A stretch of 64,000 bases of DNA from contig CAZEUG010000001.1 in the NCBI GenBank assembly GCA_964515055.1, positions 1 through 64,000 of the forward strand, in the 5' to 3' direction. Position 1 is the stretch's first letter, and every line of letters starts with the position of its first letter. Below the pieces are notes generated by a model. It had not been told where the DNA came from. It did not search any database and saw only the letters and a list, made by a program, of their open reading frames with translations. The DNA comes from QAMX01 sp964515055 (GTDB taxonomy: Bacteria > Bacillota > Clostridia > Oscillospirales > QAMX01). This document shows, piece by piece, positions 8,037 through 16,213 of this stretch. The translations under genes were made by a program, and so were the position numbers.

Positions 8037-9968
8037 TCAATCCAACGATTCGATGCCCTCTACCAGAAACACGCCGCAGTACTCAAACGGGACAACGGCC
8101 GAAAACCCATCGACCGATTCCGCCGAGCCGACTGCAACCACACGCCCGGACAGCAGATCGGTGACGCGGTAGGCGGGGTAGTCGGTGGAAAAACCCTCCG
8201 CAAACGGGATGCTGACCTGACAGACGCCGGTCTGATCGGCAGAATGGTTGGCCAGAATGATGGCCATGCGGTTCCCCGCACTTCGCGCATATGCCTCTGT
8301 CGTCTGGTCGGTGAGGCCGACGACGGAAACGGCGCAGATGTTGGTATCTCTGTGGTTGAGCGGGAACACCTCAAACAGATCGGTATACGTCCGACGAATG
8401 GCAATCATCTGCTTGACATCCTCAAAGAACAGCCCCTGCTCCGGCACGGCGGTGATCTCGTCATAGTTGACCGGCAGATCGTAGAGGACGGCGTGGTTCT
8501 GCACAACGCCGAATTCGTCGCCCATGTACCACAGGGGAATAAACGGCGCAAACAGAGCGGCATAGCCGATCTTGATCCGATTGCCGCAGACGCTCCGGTT
8601 CTGATAATCGTGGTTGGTGATGCAGTTGGTATAATAGCGGTAGGTGCCGGCCACGCGGCTCTTCCGCTGCAAATCGCTGGCGCCCAGACCGGTTCCATTC
8701 CGGACGGAATCCACGATCGACAGGTATCCGTCCGCAAAGAAATTCGCCTGCGTCTCCTGATAGAGCTGTGCGCGGCTCATGGAACGGTAATCCAGCACGC
8801 CGTCCTGTTCGCAGTCGAAGGCGTTTTCCCGACGGCCTCCGGCTTCGCTCATGATCAGCGGGTAAATGCCCTTGGCATTCAGCCGACGGCGAATCTCGGC
8901 AAACAGCTCATACCCGGCGGTAAACGGCTCGCAGTCACAGCGATACCCGTCTGCGCCGGTGATTTCCAGATTGGTAACGGCCTGCGAAATGAACCATTCC
9001 CGCAGCTCCGGATTGCTCCAGCGGAAGGCATCGCCGCCCCAGGCCTCGCCGGAAAACCAGTCCGGGTGCTCCGCAAACAGCTCAGAACCGCTCACACAGC
9101 CCCAGGTGACCAGATCGAGCAGAATGTAGACGCCTTTGGAGTGCGCGTAGTCCACGAATTCGCGGACAATCTGCCAGCCGTCCTCCCGGTCTGTCGTGCC
9201 GGTCAGAAGCGGCTCCACCGTGTGCAGACCGGCATTGCTGTAGCCGTTGCCGGTGGCGGTTCGCTCGTAGATCGGGTCGAGCCAGATCACATTCACACCG
9301 GCCGAAGCGTAAAAGTCCACGAGCCGTGTGGCCTCCTGAAATGTTCCGCCGAGCGATGCGGTATCCAGCCGCACCTCCACCATGATGGCGGTATCCAGCC
9401 AGACCGGGGACATCAGTTCACCTGTGCTGTCCGAAGGCGTGGCCTGATTGCGTCCGAGATTGGATAAAAAATGAGCGTTGTCCAGCTGATCGTCCGCGTA
9501 GGTATAGCAGACGCTGAAGCTGTCGTCTGCCCGGATGACCAGATCGCCGTCGCTGCCGCCGCAGAACTGCGTACCGACATACAGAATGGCTTTCTTCAAC
9601 GCGGCCGCCGAGCCGCCCTTCAGCGTCAGATTGCCGGTCTCGAGATCGACTGCGACCGACCAGTCCATCGGCTCTCCGGCCAACGTGAGCGCGATGGAGT
9701 GGCGCGCTGCGGGTTCGGGATCACCTGAAACAGACGGGTGCGCCCCGTATTTTTCGTCCATCACGCGTGTCAGCCAGTCCAGCTCCGCCGAACAGGCCTC
9801 GGCGACGTCAGCGCCGAGCCAGAAAGTGTAGTCGGTTTGACCGCCGGTGATGATGGAAATGGTGTATGCGCCGGATGCAGACGGAGCGGGCTGCGTCTGA
9901 CAGCCGGTGAGGGAAACAAGTGACAGCGCTGCGAGGAAAAATGACAGAATGCGGTGATGCGACTTCAT
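8037..9968 (-). CDS. GH13-like alpha-amylase-family lipoprotein
   Basis: A 643-residue surface lipoprotein. The signal peptide ends in the lipobox SLTGC, so Cys23 would be lipidated. Residues about 35-190 form an N-terminal extension. The (beta/alpha)8 barrel of the alpha-amylase superfamily follows: VNVIWLDPIY, GVYILLDLVTWG, GADGYRCDCEPF (candidate nucleophile Asp near 344), IMSEAGG (candidate acid/base Glu near 372) and CITNHDYQ (His/Asp near 451). A C-terminal beta-sandwich completes it. All three catalytic acids appear present, so activity on an alpha-glucan or related glycan outside the membrane is likely; the specificity is not clear. The ATG at 9968 has AGGAGG 8 bases upstream. It follows the LysR gene by 53 bases on the same strand and may be co-transcribed. 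Confidence 0.85.
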   Translation of the reverse strand: MKSHHRILSFFLAALSLVSLTGCQTQPAPSASGAYTISIITGGQTDYTFWLGADVAEACSAELDWLTRVMDEKYGAHPSVSGDPEPAARHSIALTLAGEPMDWSVAVDLETGNLTLKGGSAAALKKAILYVGTQFCGGSDGDLVIRADDSFSVCYTYADDQLDNAHFLSNLGRNQATPSDSTGELMSPVWLDTAIMVEVRLDTASLGGTFQEATRLVDFYASAGVNVIWLDPIYERTATGNGYSNAGLHTVEPLLTGTTDREDGWQIVREFVDYAHSKGVYILLDLVTWGCVSGSELFAEHPDWFSGEAWGGDAFRWSNPELREWFISQAVTNLEITGADGYRCDCEPFTAGYELFAEIRRRLNAKGIYPLIMSEAGGRRENAFDCEQDGVLDYRSMSRAQLYQETQANFFADGYLSIVDSVRNGTGLGASDLQRKSRVAGTYRYYTNCITNHDYQNRSVCGNRIKIGYAALFAPFIPLWYMGDEFGVVQNHAVLYDLPVNYDEITAVPEQGLFFEDVKQMIAIRRTYTDLFEVFPLNHRDTNICAVSVVGLTDQTTEAYARSAGNRMAIILANHSADQTGVCQVSIPFAEGFSTDYPAYRVTDLLSGRVVAVGSAESVDGFSAVVPFEYCGVFLVEGIESLD

Positions 9969-10021
9969 GGGTTTGACCTCCTGTGAATCAAAATAACGCG
10001 GAATAACGCGGACAAAACGGT

Positions 10022-10972
10022 TCAGGTCGGTTCCTTCCAGACAAATGGCGGATTCACTGCGGGCGCGGTCGGTTCGGCTGCGGAAGGATGGCTGCCCTCC
10101 GCGACAATCAGCCGCTCCAGCTCACTGGCGGCAACGCTGAGCGGCAGATCCTTGCGCCGGATGATACAGATGCTGCGCGGCGGAATCGGATCGACCAGCT
10201 GAATGGCATAGACCTCGCGCATCGACGGCAGAAAGTCCTCCGGGACAAAGCCGATGCCCAGTGAGGCCTCCACCATGGGCGGTACCTGATCGGCCGTGGC
10301 GGCTTCGATATCCGGATGAAACGGCAGGCCGTGCGCTGCGAAAAAATGCGCGTGGAATTCGTAGGACTTCGTTTCCGGCCCCAGCGAGATGAAAGGCCGC
10401 TCGGCCAGCTCAGACAGCGTGACCGGACGCCCCAGCAGATCGGAAAAGGCGCGGGTGCAGACGGCGATTTCGCGAATCTGCCGCACCTGGCGCTCAGACA
10501 GGGATGCAGAGGTGACTGTCGGTGTTGTGACAACGGCAATGTCTGCGGCACCATCCTTCAGGGCAGCAACGGCCTGCGGCGTGGAGTTGTTGCTGATTCG
10601 AACGCGAATGCCGGGATACAACGCCCGGTATCGCTTCAAAACCGGCAGCAGCAGACAACGGAGCGCCACTTCGCTGGCCGCGACCGATACACTGCCGGCC
10701 TGCAGGCTGCGGCTGGCCGCAATTTCCGCCTCACCGGATTCCAGATGCTCAAAAGCGATCCGGACGTGTGCATAGAGCTTCTGTCCCTCCGGCGTCAGCT
10801 TCATGCCCCGATTGGTGCGTGAAAAGAGCGGACACCCCAGCGCACTCTCCAGATTTTTGATCGTGCGCGTCAGGTTGGGCTGGTTGTTCATCAGAACCTT
10901 GGCGGCCTGTGAAAGATTTCCGTATTTGGCGACGCAGTAAAAGATGCGGTAGTAGTCATAATTGATGTGCAT
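10022..10972 (-). CDS. LysR-family transcriptional regulator
   Basis: A 316-residue LysR-type regulator. The N-terminal helix-turn-helix (about 1-65) has YGNLSQAAKVLMNNQPNLTR and the wing FSRTNRGMKLT. A periplasmic-binding-fold effector domain (about 90-295) follows. The C-terminal 20 residues are a disordered Pro/Ala-rich tail. The ATG at 10972 has GAGGAA 8 bases upstream. It is divergent from the aspartate aminotransferase gene, with 147 bases between, and a T-N11-A dyad lies in that spacer, the usual arrangement for LysR control of the divergent gene. The effector may be a substrate or product of that enzyme (inference). Confidence 0.93.
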   Translation of the reverse strand: MHINYDYYRIFYCVAKYGNLSQAAKVLMNNQPNLTRTIKNLESALGCPLFSRTNRGMKLTPEGQKLYAHVRIAFEHLESGEAEIAASRSLQAGSVSVAASEVALRCLLLPVLKRYRALYPGIRVRISNNSTPQAVAALKDGAADIAVVTTPTVTSASLSERQVRQIREIAVCTRAFSDLLGRPVTLSELAERPFISLGPETKSYEFHAHFFAAHGLPFHPDIEAATADQVPPMVEASLGIGFVPEDFLPSMREVYAIQLVDPIPPRSICIIRRKDLPLSVAASELERLIVAEGSHPSAAEPTAPAVNPPFVWKEPT

Positions 10973-11003
10973 GGGTGCGGTTCCTCAACAGCTTCAGAAA
11001 ATA

Positions 11004-11022
11004 CCATATCAAATCCGTATGG
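11004..11022. promoter_or_regulatory. Candidate LysR operator
   Basis: CCATA and TATGG form a perfect interrupted dyad with 9 bases between. It contains the T-N11-A pattern (T at 11007, A at 11019) expected for LysR proteins. It sits upstream of the aminotransferase promoter in the divergent spacer, where an activator would bind. Confidence 0.5.
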
Positions 11023-11042
11023 CTCCTATATGATAATCGGAT

Positions 11043-11071
11043 TTTACATATACCAACAAATGTATTATAAT
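11043..11071 (+). promoter_or_regulatory. Promoter of the aminotransferase gene
   Basis: TTTACA (11043-11048), a 17-base spacer and TATAAT (11066-11071), about 49 bases before the ATG. Confidence 0.8.
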
Positions 11072-11119
11072 ACAGGAGGTCAAAAGAATCAAGAGGTTCA
11101 GAGAGGAAAGGCAAAAAAA

Positions 11120-12409
11120 ATGACGGAAGAAATTTCTGCGGCAGCGCTGCAGGCTGCGCATGAAGAAGATTCACAAAAGCTGAACAAAATTCTGGAGCAG
11201 GGCGTCTCGCTCGATTTGTCCCGCGGCAAACCGGCACCGGATCAGCTGGAGCTGTCCCTTGGAATGCTCGACGCGGTGGACAGCCGGAGCGTTCTGGACT
11301 CCGAAAACGGTCAGGACTGCCGCAACTACGGCGGGCTGGACGGTCTCCCGGAGGCACGGCGTCTGATGGCGCAGATGATGGGCACACACGCCGCCAATAC
11401 GATGATCGGCGGCAACAGCAGCCTGATGATCATGTACCAGCTGATGAGCCATGCCATGGTGGACGGCATCTGCGGAGAAGCGCCGTGGCAGACCGTTGAA
11501 AATCGCAAGTTTCTCTGCCCGGTTCCCGGCTATGACCGCCATTTTGCCATTACGGAGCATTTTGGCTTTGAAATGATCAACATCCCCATGCTGTCTACCG
11601 GGCCGGATATGGATCGGATTGAGGCGCTTGTGTCGCAGGATCCGACCATCAAGGGCATCTGGTGCGTGCCGAAATACCAGAATCCGACCGGGATTGTATT
11701 CAGCGATGAAACGGTTCGCCGCTTTGCCCACCTGAAACCGGCCGCCAAGGACTTCCGGATTTTCTGGGACAACGCCTACTGCGTTCATTCCTTTGATGGC
11801 GAACCGGCGGAGATTCCGGATATCCTGGCAGAGAGCGAAGCGGCCGGCAATCCGGACATTGTCTATGAACTGACCTCCACCAGCAAAATCACGTTCCCGG
11901 GTGCGGGCATTTCAGCGCTGGCAGCCAGCCCGGCCAACCTGATCGATATCCGCCGGTTCCTGCAATACGCAACCATCGGCCCTGACAAGCTGAATCAGCT
12001 CCGCCACGCCCGCTTCCTGAAAAATCCGACTGGCCTCCGCGCCCATATGCAGCGCCATGCAGCTCTGCTGCGGCCGAAATTTGAAACGGTGCAGCGCGTC
12101 CTGCAGGAGGAGCTGGGCGATTCCGGCATCGCCGAATGGACGAAACCGAGCGGTGGCTATTTTGTCTCCTACAACACCCCGCAGGGCTGTGCGGCAGAAG
12201 TGGTGCGCCGCTGCGCCGCGTGCGGCGTGAAATTCACCCCGGCCGGTGCGACCTTCCCGCATGGAATTGACCCGGAAGACCGCAACATCCGCATCGCCCC
12301 CTCCTTTGCAGGCGTCTCCGACATTGAAACGGCTGTCCGGATTCTGGCCATCTGCACCCGCCTGGTCGATCAGGAACACCGCCTGGCCAGACTGGGCGTC
12401 ACCGTCTGA
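11120..12409 (+). CDS. Aspartate aminotransferase, type Ic (PLP-dependent)
   Basis: A 429-residue PLP enzyme of the aminotransferase family typified by type Ic aspartate aminotransferases. Signatures are LDLSRGKPAPDQLELS near the N-terminus, YGGLDGLPEARRLMAQMMG, GGNSSLMIMYQLMSHAM (cofactor-phosphate region), PKYQNPTG, FWDNAYCVH (Asp that pairs with the pyridine nitrogen) and TSTSKITFPGAGIS (Schiff-base lysine). It would interconvert aspartate/2-oxoglutarate and oxaloacetate/glutamate in the cytosol. The open frame extends back to 10967, but the ATG at 11120 has GAGAGGAAAGG upstream and gives the normal family length. It is probably regulated by the divergent LysR protein. Confidence 0.87.
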   Translation: MTEEISAAALQAAHEEDSQKLNKILEQGVSLDLSRGKPAPDQLELSLGMLDAVDSRSVLDSENGQDCRNYGGLDGLPEARRLMAQMMGTHAANTMIGGNSSLMIMYQLMSHAMVDGICGEAPWQTVENRKFLCPVPGYDRHFAITEHFGFEMINIPMLSTGPDMDRIEALVSQDPTIKGIWCVPKYQNPTGIVFSDETVRRFAHLKPAAKDFRIFWDNAYCVHSFDGEPAEIPDILAESEAAGNPDIVYELTSTSKITFPGAGISALAASPANLIDIRRFLQYATIGPDKLNQLRHARFLKNPTGLRAHMQRHAALLRPKFETVQRVLQEELGDSGIAEWTKPSGGYFVSYNTPQGCAAEVVRRCAACGVKFTPAGATFPHGIDPEDRNIRIAPSFAGVSDIETAVRILAICTRLVDQEHRLARLGVTV

Positions 12410-12456
12410 TCGCTCTGCAGCTCACTTCGGAGCATTCCAATCCCAAAAAACCAATC

Positions 12457-12494
12457 AAAAAGGCTCGACTTCACCGGGAAGTCGAGCCTTTTTC
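12457..12494. terminator. Bidirectional terminator
   Basis: Stem AAAAAGGCTCGACTTC / GAAGTCGAGCCTTTTT with a short loop, between the convergent aminotransferase and ABC genes. Confidence 0.92.
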
Positions 12495-12503
12495 GAATTC
12501 GTG

Positions 12504-15087
12504 TTATTCAGTGCGCAGTGCAATGACGGGATCCTTGCGGGAGGCGATTCTGGCAGGGATCAACCCGGCAATCAGCGTCAGCCCCATGCTGATCAGAATC
12601 AGAATGACGGCACCGGCCACCGGCAGTGCGGCGATATCGGCGATACCGGCCAGAGACGCAATAATTGCGTTGATTGGAATGATCAGCAGCAGCGTGATCA
12701 GAATACCGAGTGCCCCGGCGACAAAGCCGACAATCAGGGTTTCGGCGTTGAATACGCGGGAAATATCGCGGCTGCGCGCACCGATGCTGCGCAGAATCCC
12801 GATTTCCTTGGTGCGCTCCAACACGGAGATGTAGGTGATGATGCCGATCATGATGGACGAAACCACCAGCGAAATGCCGACAAAGCCGATCAGAACGTAG
12901 CTGATGGCGTTAATGATGGTGCTGACCGACGACATCATCAGCCCGATATAATCGGTGTAGCGAATGACGTGGTCGTCCAGACCGTCTGCCTCCAGCTGGC
13001 GGTTGTACGCATCAATGGCGTCCGTAAGCTGTTCCTTTGCGGCGAAATCCACGGCATACAGATAAATGCGATCCGGGTCATCCTCCGAACGGGCACCCAG
13101 CTGCTGCAGGTTGGAGGTGAGGGAGGCCACGCTGAAACCGGTGGCAGTCAGGGCGTCCCGTTCCTCCGGCGAAAGCGCCGCCAGAGCCGCCTGCTGCTCC
13201 TCGGTCAGTGCTGTCCAGTCGATTGCACCGTGATCATCCGGGAAGGGCAGACCAGTGAACACGTTGATCTCCGGATTCGCCTGCTGCTCCTGCACAATTT
13301 CGGAGGAATTGGCAGCGTTCATCATCTCTCTGGTCAGGCTGCTCAGATATCCGACTGTGCCGGTCAGTGCGGCAGAAACCGTATCCTCCGCCGGACGAAT
13401 GATGCCGACGATCGTCAGCTCTGTCGCGTCATCCAGAATAGACTGCAAGTAGGCGTCGTCGCCGCTACGGTTCACCCAGACGTTGTCCTGCTTTTCATAA
13501 TAGGCGGAAGACGGCAGAATCCGGTATGTCAGGCCGAGCAGATCGTCATAGCTGTAGCTGGCCTCCGGTGGGGTATAGGCTTCGCCGGTGCGCAGAGCCA
13601 CCATGATCTCCTGCAGCTCCTCTGCATCCTTCAGTCCCAGCGCGTAGAGCGAATAATCGGAGATTTCCTTGTTCTCGTCCGTGATCAGAATGATTTCATG
13701 CGAGGATTCCGGCCAGCGACCGGCCAACAGCTCGTACTGCGATTCCAGCAGCTCCTGATTGTCAAGCATCTCCGTCCAGATGCTCAGACCGGAGGGCATC
13801 AGCGTATTGCCGGACGATGCATTGGCGCCGCCCGCCATGCCGAGATCCTGAAAGAGCGTAGACGGGTTGACCTGATGGTAGCCGTCAGCAGTCGGCTGAT
13901 AGATGTTCAGATCAATCTGATAGCCGTAGGAAATGGCGTTCAGATAGGGCGCAAGCGTCTCCTCATTTTCCTGCAAATAGGTGCGGAAGGAGGCGAGGTC
14001 GTTTTCATAGACCTCACCGAACGTCGCCTGCATCATGCCGCTGAGAATGTTTTTGGAATAGACGCGGTCATCATCGTGCTCGACCTTTTCACCCATCTCC
14101 ATCATGGACGTCATCACGGAGGACATATCCACCGAGGCTTTCTCAATCATGATAGGGTAGCCCGACAGCGTATTTTCCTGAACGGTATCGATGTAATCCT
14201 GAAAGCCGCTGGACAGCGACAAAATCAGCGCAATGCCGATGATTCCGATGCTGCCGGCAAACGCAGTCAGAAAGGTACGCGTTTTTTTGGTCATCAGGTT
14301 GTTCAGACTGAGCGACAGCGCCGTCAGGAAGGACATGGAGGTCTGACGTTCGCGAGCTGCGGGGCGTGCTGCCGGAAGTGCCTCACCGGAGTCAAACGGA
14401 TTCGTATCGCCGATGATCTGCCCGTCCAGCAGACGGATGATGCGCGTGGAGTACTGTTCAGCCAGCTCGCCGTTGTGCGTGACCATGATGACGAGCCGAT
14501 CCCTGGCAATCCGCGCCAGCAGCTCCATGACCTGGACGCTGGTTTCGGAGTCCAGAGCGCCGGTCGGCTCGTCCGCCAGCAGGATTTCAGGGTTGTTGAC
14601 CAGCGCACGCGCAATCGCGACACGCTGCATCTGNNNNNNNNNNGCCGGAGAGCTGGTTGGGACGCTTATCCAGCTGATCGGCGAGCCCGACTTCGGCCAA
14701 TGCCTCCGTGGCACGCCGCCGCCGCTCTGATTTGGAGACGCCGGAAAGCGTCAGCGCCAGCTCCACGTTGGCCAGCACCGACTGGTGCTGAATCAGGTTG
14801 TAGCTTTGAAAGACAAAACCGATGGAGTGGTTGCGGTAGGTATCCCAGTCACGGTCAGTGAACTGGCTGGTGGAGCGGCCGTCAATGATCAGATCGCCGC
14901 TGGTATATCGATCCAGACCGCCGAGAATGTTCAGAAGTGTGGTCTTCCCGCAGCCGGATGGGCCAAGAACCGAAACAAATTCGTTCCGACGAAATTCCAG
15001 ATCGATTCCACGCAACGCGTGGACGACCGAACCGCCGGACGAATAGTCCTTGACAATGTTTCGCAGAGTCAGCATAGAAAATGGCAC
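12504..15087 (-). CDS. MacB-like ABC transporter, ATPase-permease fusion, interrupted by a 10-N gap
   Basis: One protein of about 860 residues, split in two frames only by the N run at 14634-14643. The ATPase half has Walker A GPSGCGKTT, the Q loop FVFQSYNL, NQLSG immediately before the gap and QMQRVAIARAL after it, Walker B ILLADEPTGALD and the switch THN. Replacing the 10 N by 3 bases gives the canonical LSGGQMQRV. The permease half has a membrane segment after KKTRTFLTA, an extracytoplasmic domain of about 400 residues, and three C-terminal membrane segments with the FtsX-type stretch ERTKEIGILRSIGARSRDI. Relatives export peptides or sense cell-envelope antibiotics. I place the start at GTG 15087 (AAAGG four bases before); ATG 15075 is an alternative. 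Confidence 0.87.
14634..14643. other. Assembly gap (10 N)
   Basis: Ten N inside the ABC signature motif of the MacB-like gene. The true missing length is probably 3 bases, judged from the invariant LSGGQ motif. Confidence 0.97.
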
Positions 15088-15223
15088 CGTGCCTTTCGAA
15101 AAAATCAATTGTCCTTATTATACGCAGAAAACCGCCGCGATGCAATTTCCGAATTGTAAATTTTATCCGTTCTGCGGGAACAAATCCAGAAAGAGGACGG
15201 AGTGAAAAAAACGGAAAAACCTC

Positions 15224-15253
15224 TTGACAGGAGTGGGGGGAACATGGTATAAT
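15224..15253 (+). promoter_or_regulatory. Promoter of the T-box operon
   Basis: TTGACA (15224-15229), an 18-base spacer and TATAAT (15248-15253), directly before the T-box leader. The stretch 15088-15223 between it and the divergent ABC gene holds nothing else I recognise. Confidence 0.9.
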
Positions 15254-15260
15254 ACAGAAA

Positions 15261-15547
15261 CATATTGGATGCAGTGAACAAGAGGAGTAGCTGCCTGAAA
15301 CGCTTCAGAGAAGGTGCGGTCGGCGTGAGCCGGGTGTGAGCCGCCCAGCGGGCAGGGGAGTGAAGGTCGCTTGCGAGCATTCCGCGCTGAACGCGTCTGC
15401 GTGTAGGCGTGGGACGGGTGCTCCCGTTATCGGGCAGAGGTTTCAAACAGACCTTGCTGAGTGTGCGGCGTTGCCGTAAATTTGGGTGGTACCGCGGGTG
15501 TGCTTTCAGGCGCCCGTCCCGAGCAATCGTGGACGAGCGCTTTTTTT
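15261..15547 (+). ncRNA. T-box leader (tRNA-sensing riboswitch)
   Basis: A complete T-box leader. It has the stem I AGGAGTAG box (AGTA at 15286-15289), an apical AGAGAAGG...GTGAGCCG region, GAGC at 15375-15378, and the stem IIA/B element GACGGG...CCCGTTA (15413-15429). The invariant antiterminator GGTGGTACCGCGG is at 15485-15497. A terminator (15510-15547) follows, with stem GCGCCCGTCC/GGACGAGCGC and seven T. Uncharged tRNA would favour the antiterminator and expression of the two genes downstream. The specifier is ambiguous: GAA at 15362 is followed by GGT (Gly) or, shifted by one, GTC (Val). The TGGT bulge predicts a tRNA with A at position 73, which argues against glycine. Confidence 0.93.
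15510..15547 (+). terminator. T-box conditional terminator
   Basis: A 10-bp stem with one mismatch followed by TTTTTTT. It is mutually exclusive with the T-box antiterminator just upstream. Confidence 0.88.
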
Positions 15548-15634
15548 GTATCCAAAATCCAATGTGAAACTGTCATATCCGGATCGGTCTGGTGCCTTCT
15601 GCACAGACGGCGATCCTGAAGGAGGCTTGATTCT

Positions 15635-16192
15635 GTGTCTGATCATGTAAAGGAAATTGCCGTGCGGCTGAGAACCATGCGTGAAATTTCAGGCCTGACC
15701 GTAGAAGAAATGGGCGAACGCCTGACGATCTCTGCGGCGGAATATTCCCGGATGGAAGCGGGCGAAATTGATATTCCGGTCAGTGTTCTGTGTGAAGCGG
15801 CCGATATTTTCGGCATCTCTGTGACGGAACTGCTGACGGGGGATCGCGCAAAACTGACCATGTATTCCATTGTCCGGAAGGGCCGGGGCATCGGCATTGA
15901 ACGGACAGCCGGCTACGATTACGCGGCACTGGCGCACGGCTTTGCAGAACGCCGTGTAGAGCCGCTGCTTGTGACCATTGAACCGAAAGCGGATGAAACT
16001 GCGCTCCATATGAATACCCATGCGGGGCACGAATTCCATTATTGTCTGGAAGGCGAAATGCGTCTCTATATCGGTGGCCATGAACTGACAATCCATGAAG
16101 GCGATTCGGTCTACTTCGACTCCAAATTTCCGCACGCCATGCGTGCGCTGAACGGAGAAGCCGTCCGGCTGATTGTCATTGTCATTAAGTAA
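15635..16192 (+). CDS. XRE-family regulator with cupin domain
   Basis: A 185-residue protein with an N-terminal XRE helix-turn-helix (about 8-62; GLTVEEMGERLTISAAEYSR) and a C-terminal cupin barrel (about 115-182). The cupin has HAGHEFHYCLEGEMRLYIGG and SVYFDSKFPHAMRAL, with His and Glu positions that could bind a metal or small ligand. The start is GTG 15635 with GGAGG 8 bases before. It is the first gene after the T-box and is followed 22 bases later by an acyl-CoA synthetase. XRE-cupin proteins often regulate the enzyme encoded beside them, so this unit may have two controls: tRNA charging and a ligand-responsive repressor. Confidence 0.9.
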   Translation: MSDHVKEIAVRLRTMREISGLTVEEMGERLTISAAEYSRMEAGEIDIPVSVLCEAADIFGISVTELLTGDRAKLTMYSIVRKGRGIGIERTAGYDYAALAHGFAERRVEPLLVTIEPKADETALHMNTHAGHEFHYCLEGEMRLYIGGHELTIHEGDSVYFDSKFPHAMRALNGEAVRLIVIVIK

Positions 16193-16213
16193 AACACTGA
16201 GGCGAGGCTGAAT

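Noticed and set aside
9991..10011. Tandem 10-bp repeat AATAACGCGG before the GH13-like lipoprotein gene
   Set aside because: Only two copies, no dyad symmetry and no promoter context that would support an operator.
12246..14861. Very long open frames antisense to strong genes (for example 12246-14861 plus, 15689-17752 minus, 25829-28471 minus)
   Set aside because: They lie opposite genes with clear families, have no ribosome sites or recognisable motifs, and arise from GC-rich third positions that remove stop codons on the other strand.
15635..15650. T-box as leader of a decayed aminoacyl-tRNA synthetase gene
   Set aside because: No synthetase remnant is seen between the T-box terminator and the XRE-cupin gene, and the spacing (about 85 bases) is normal for a functional leader.
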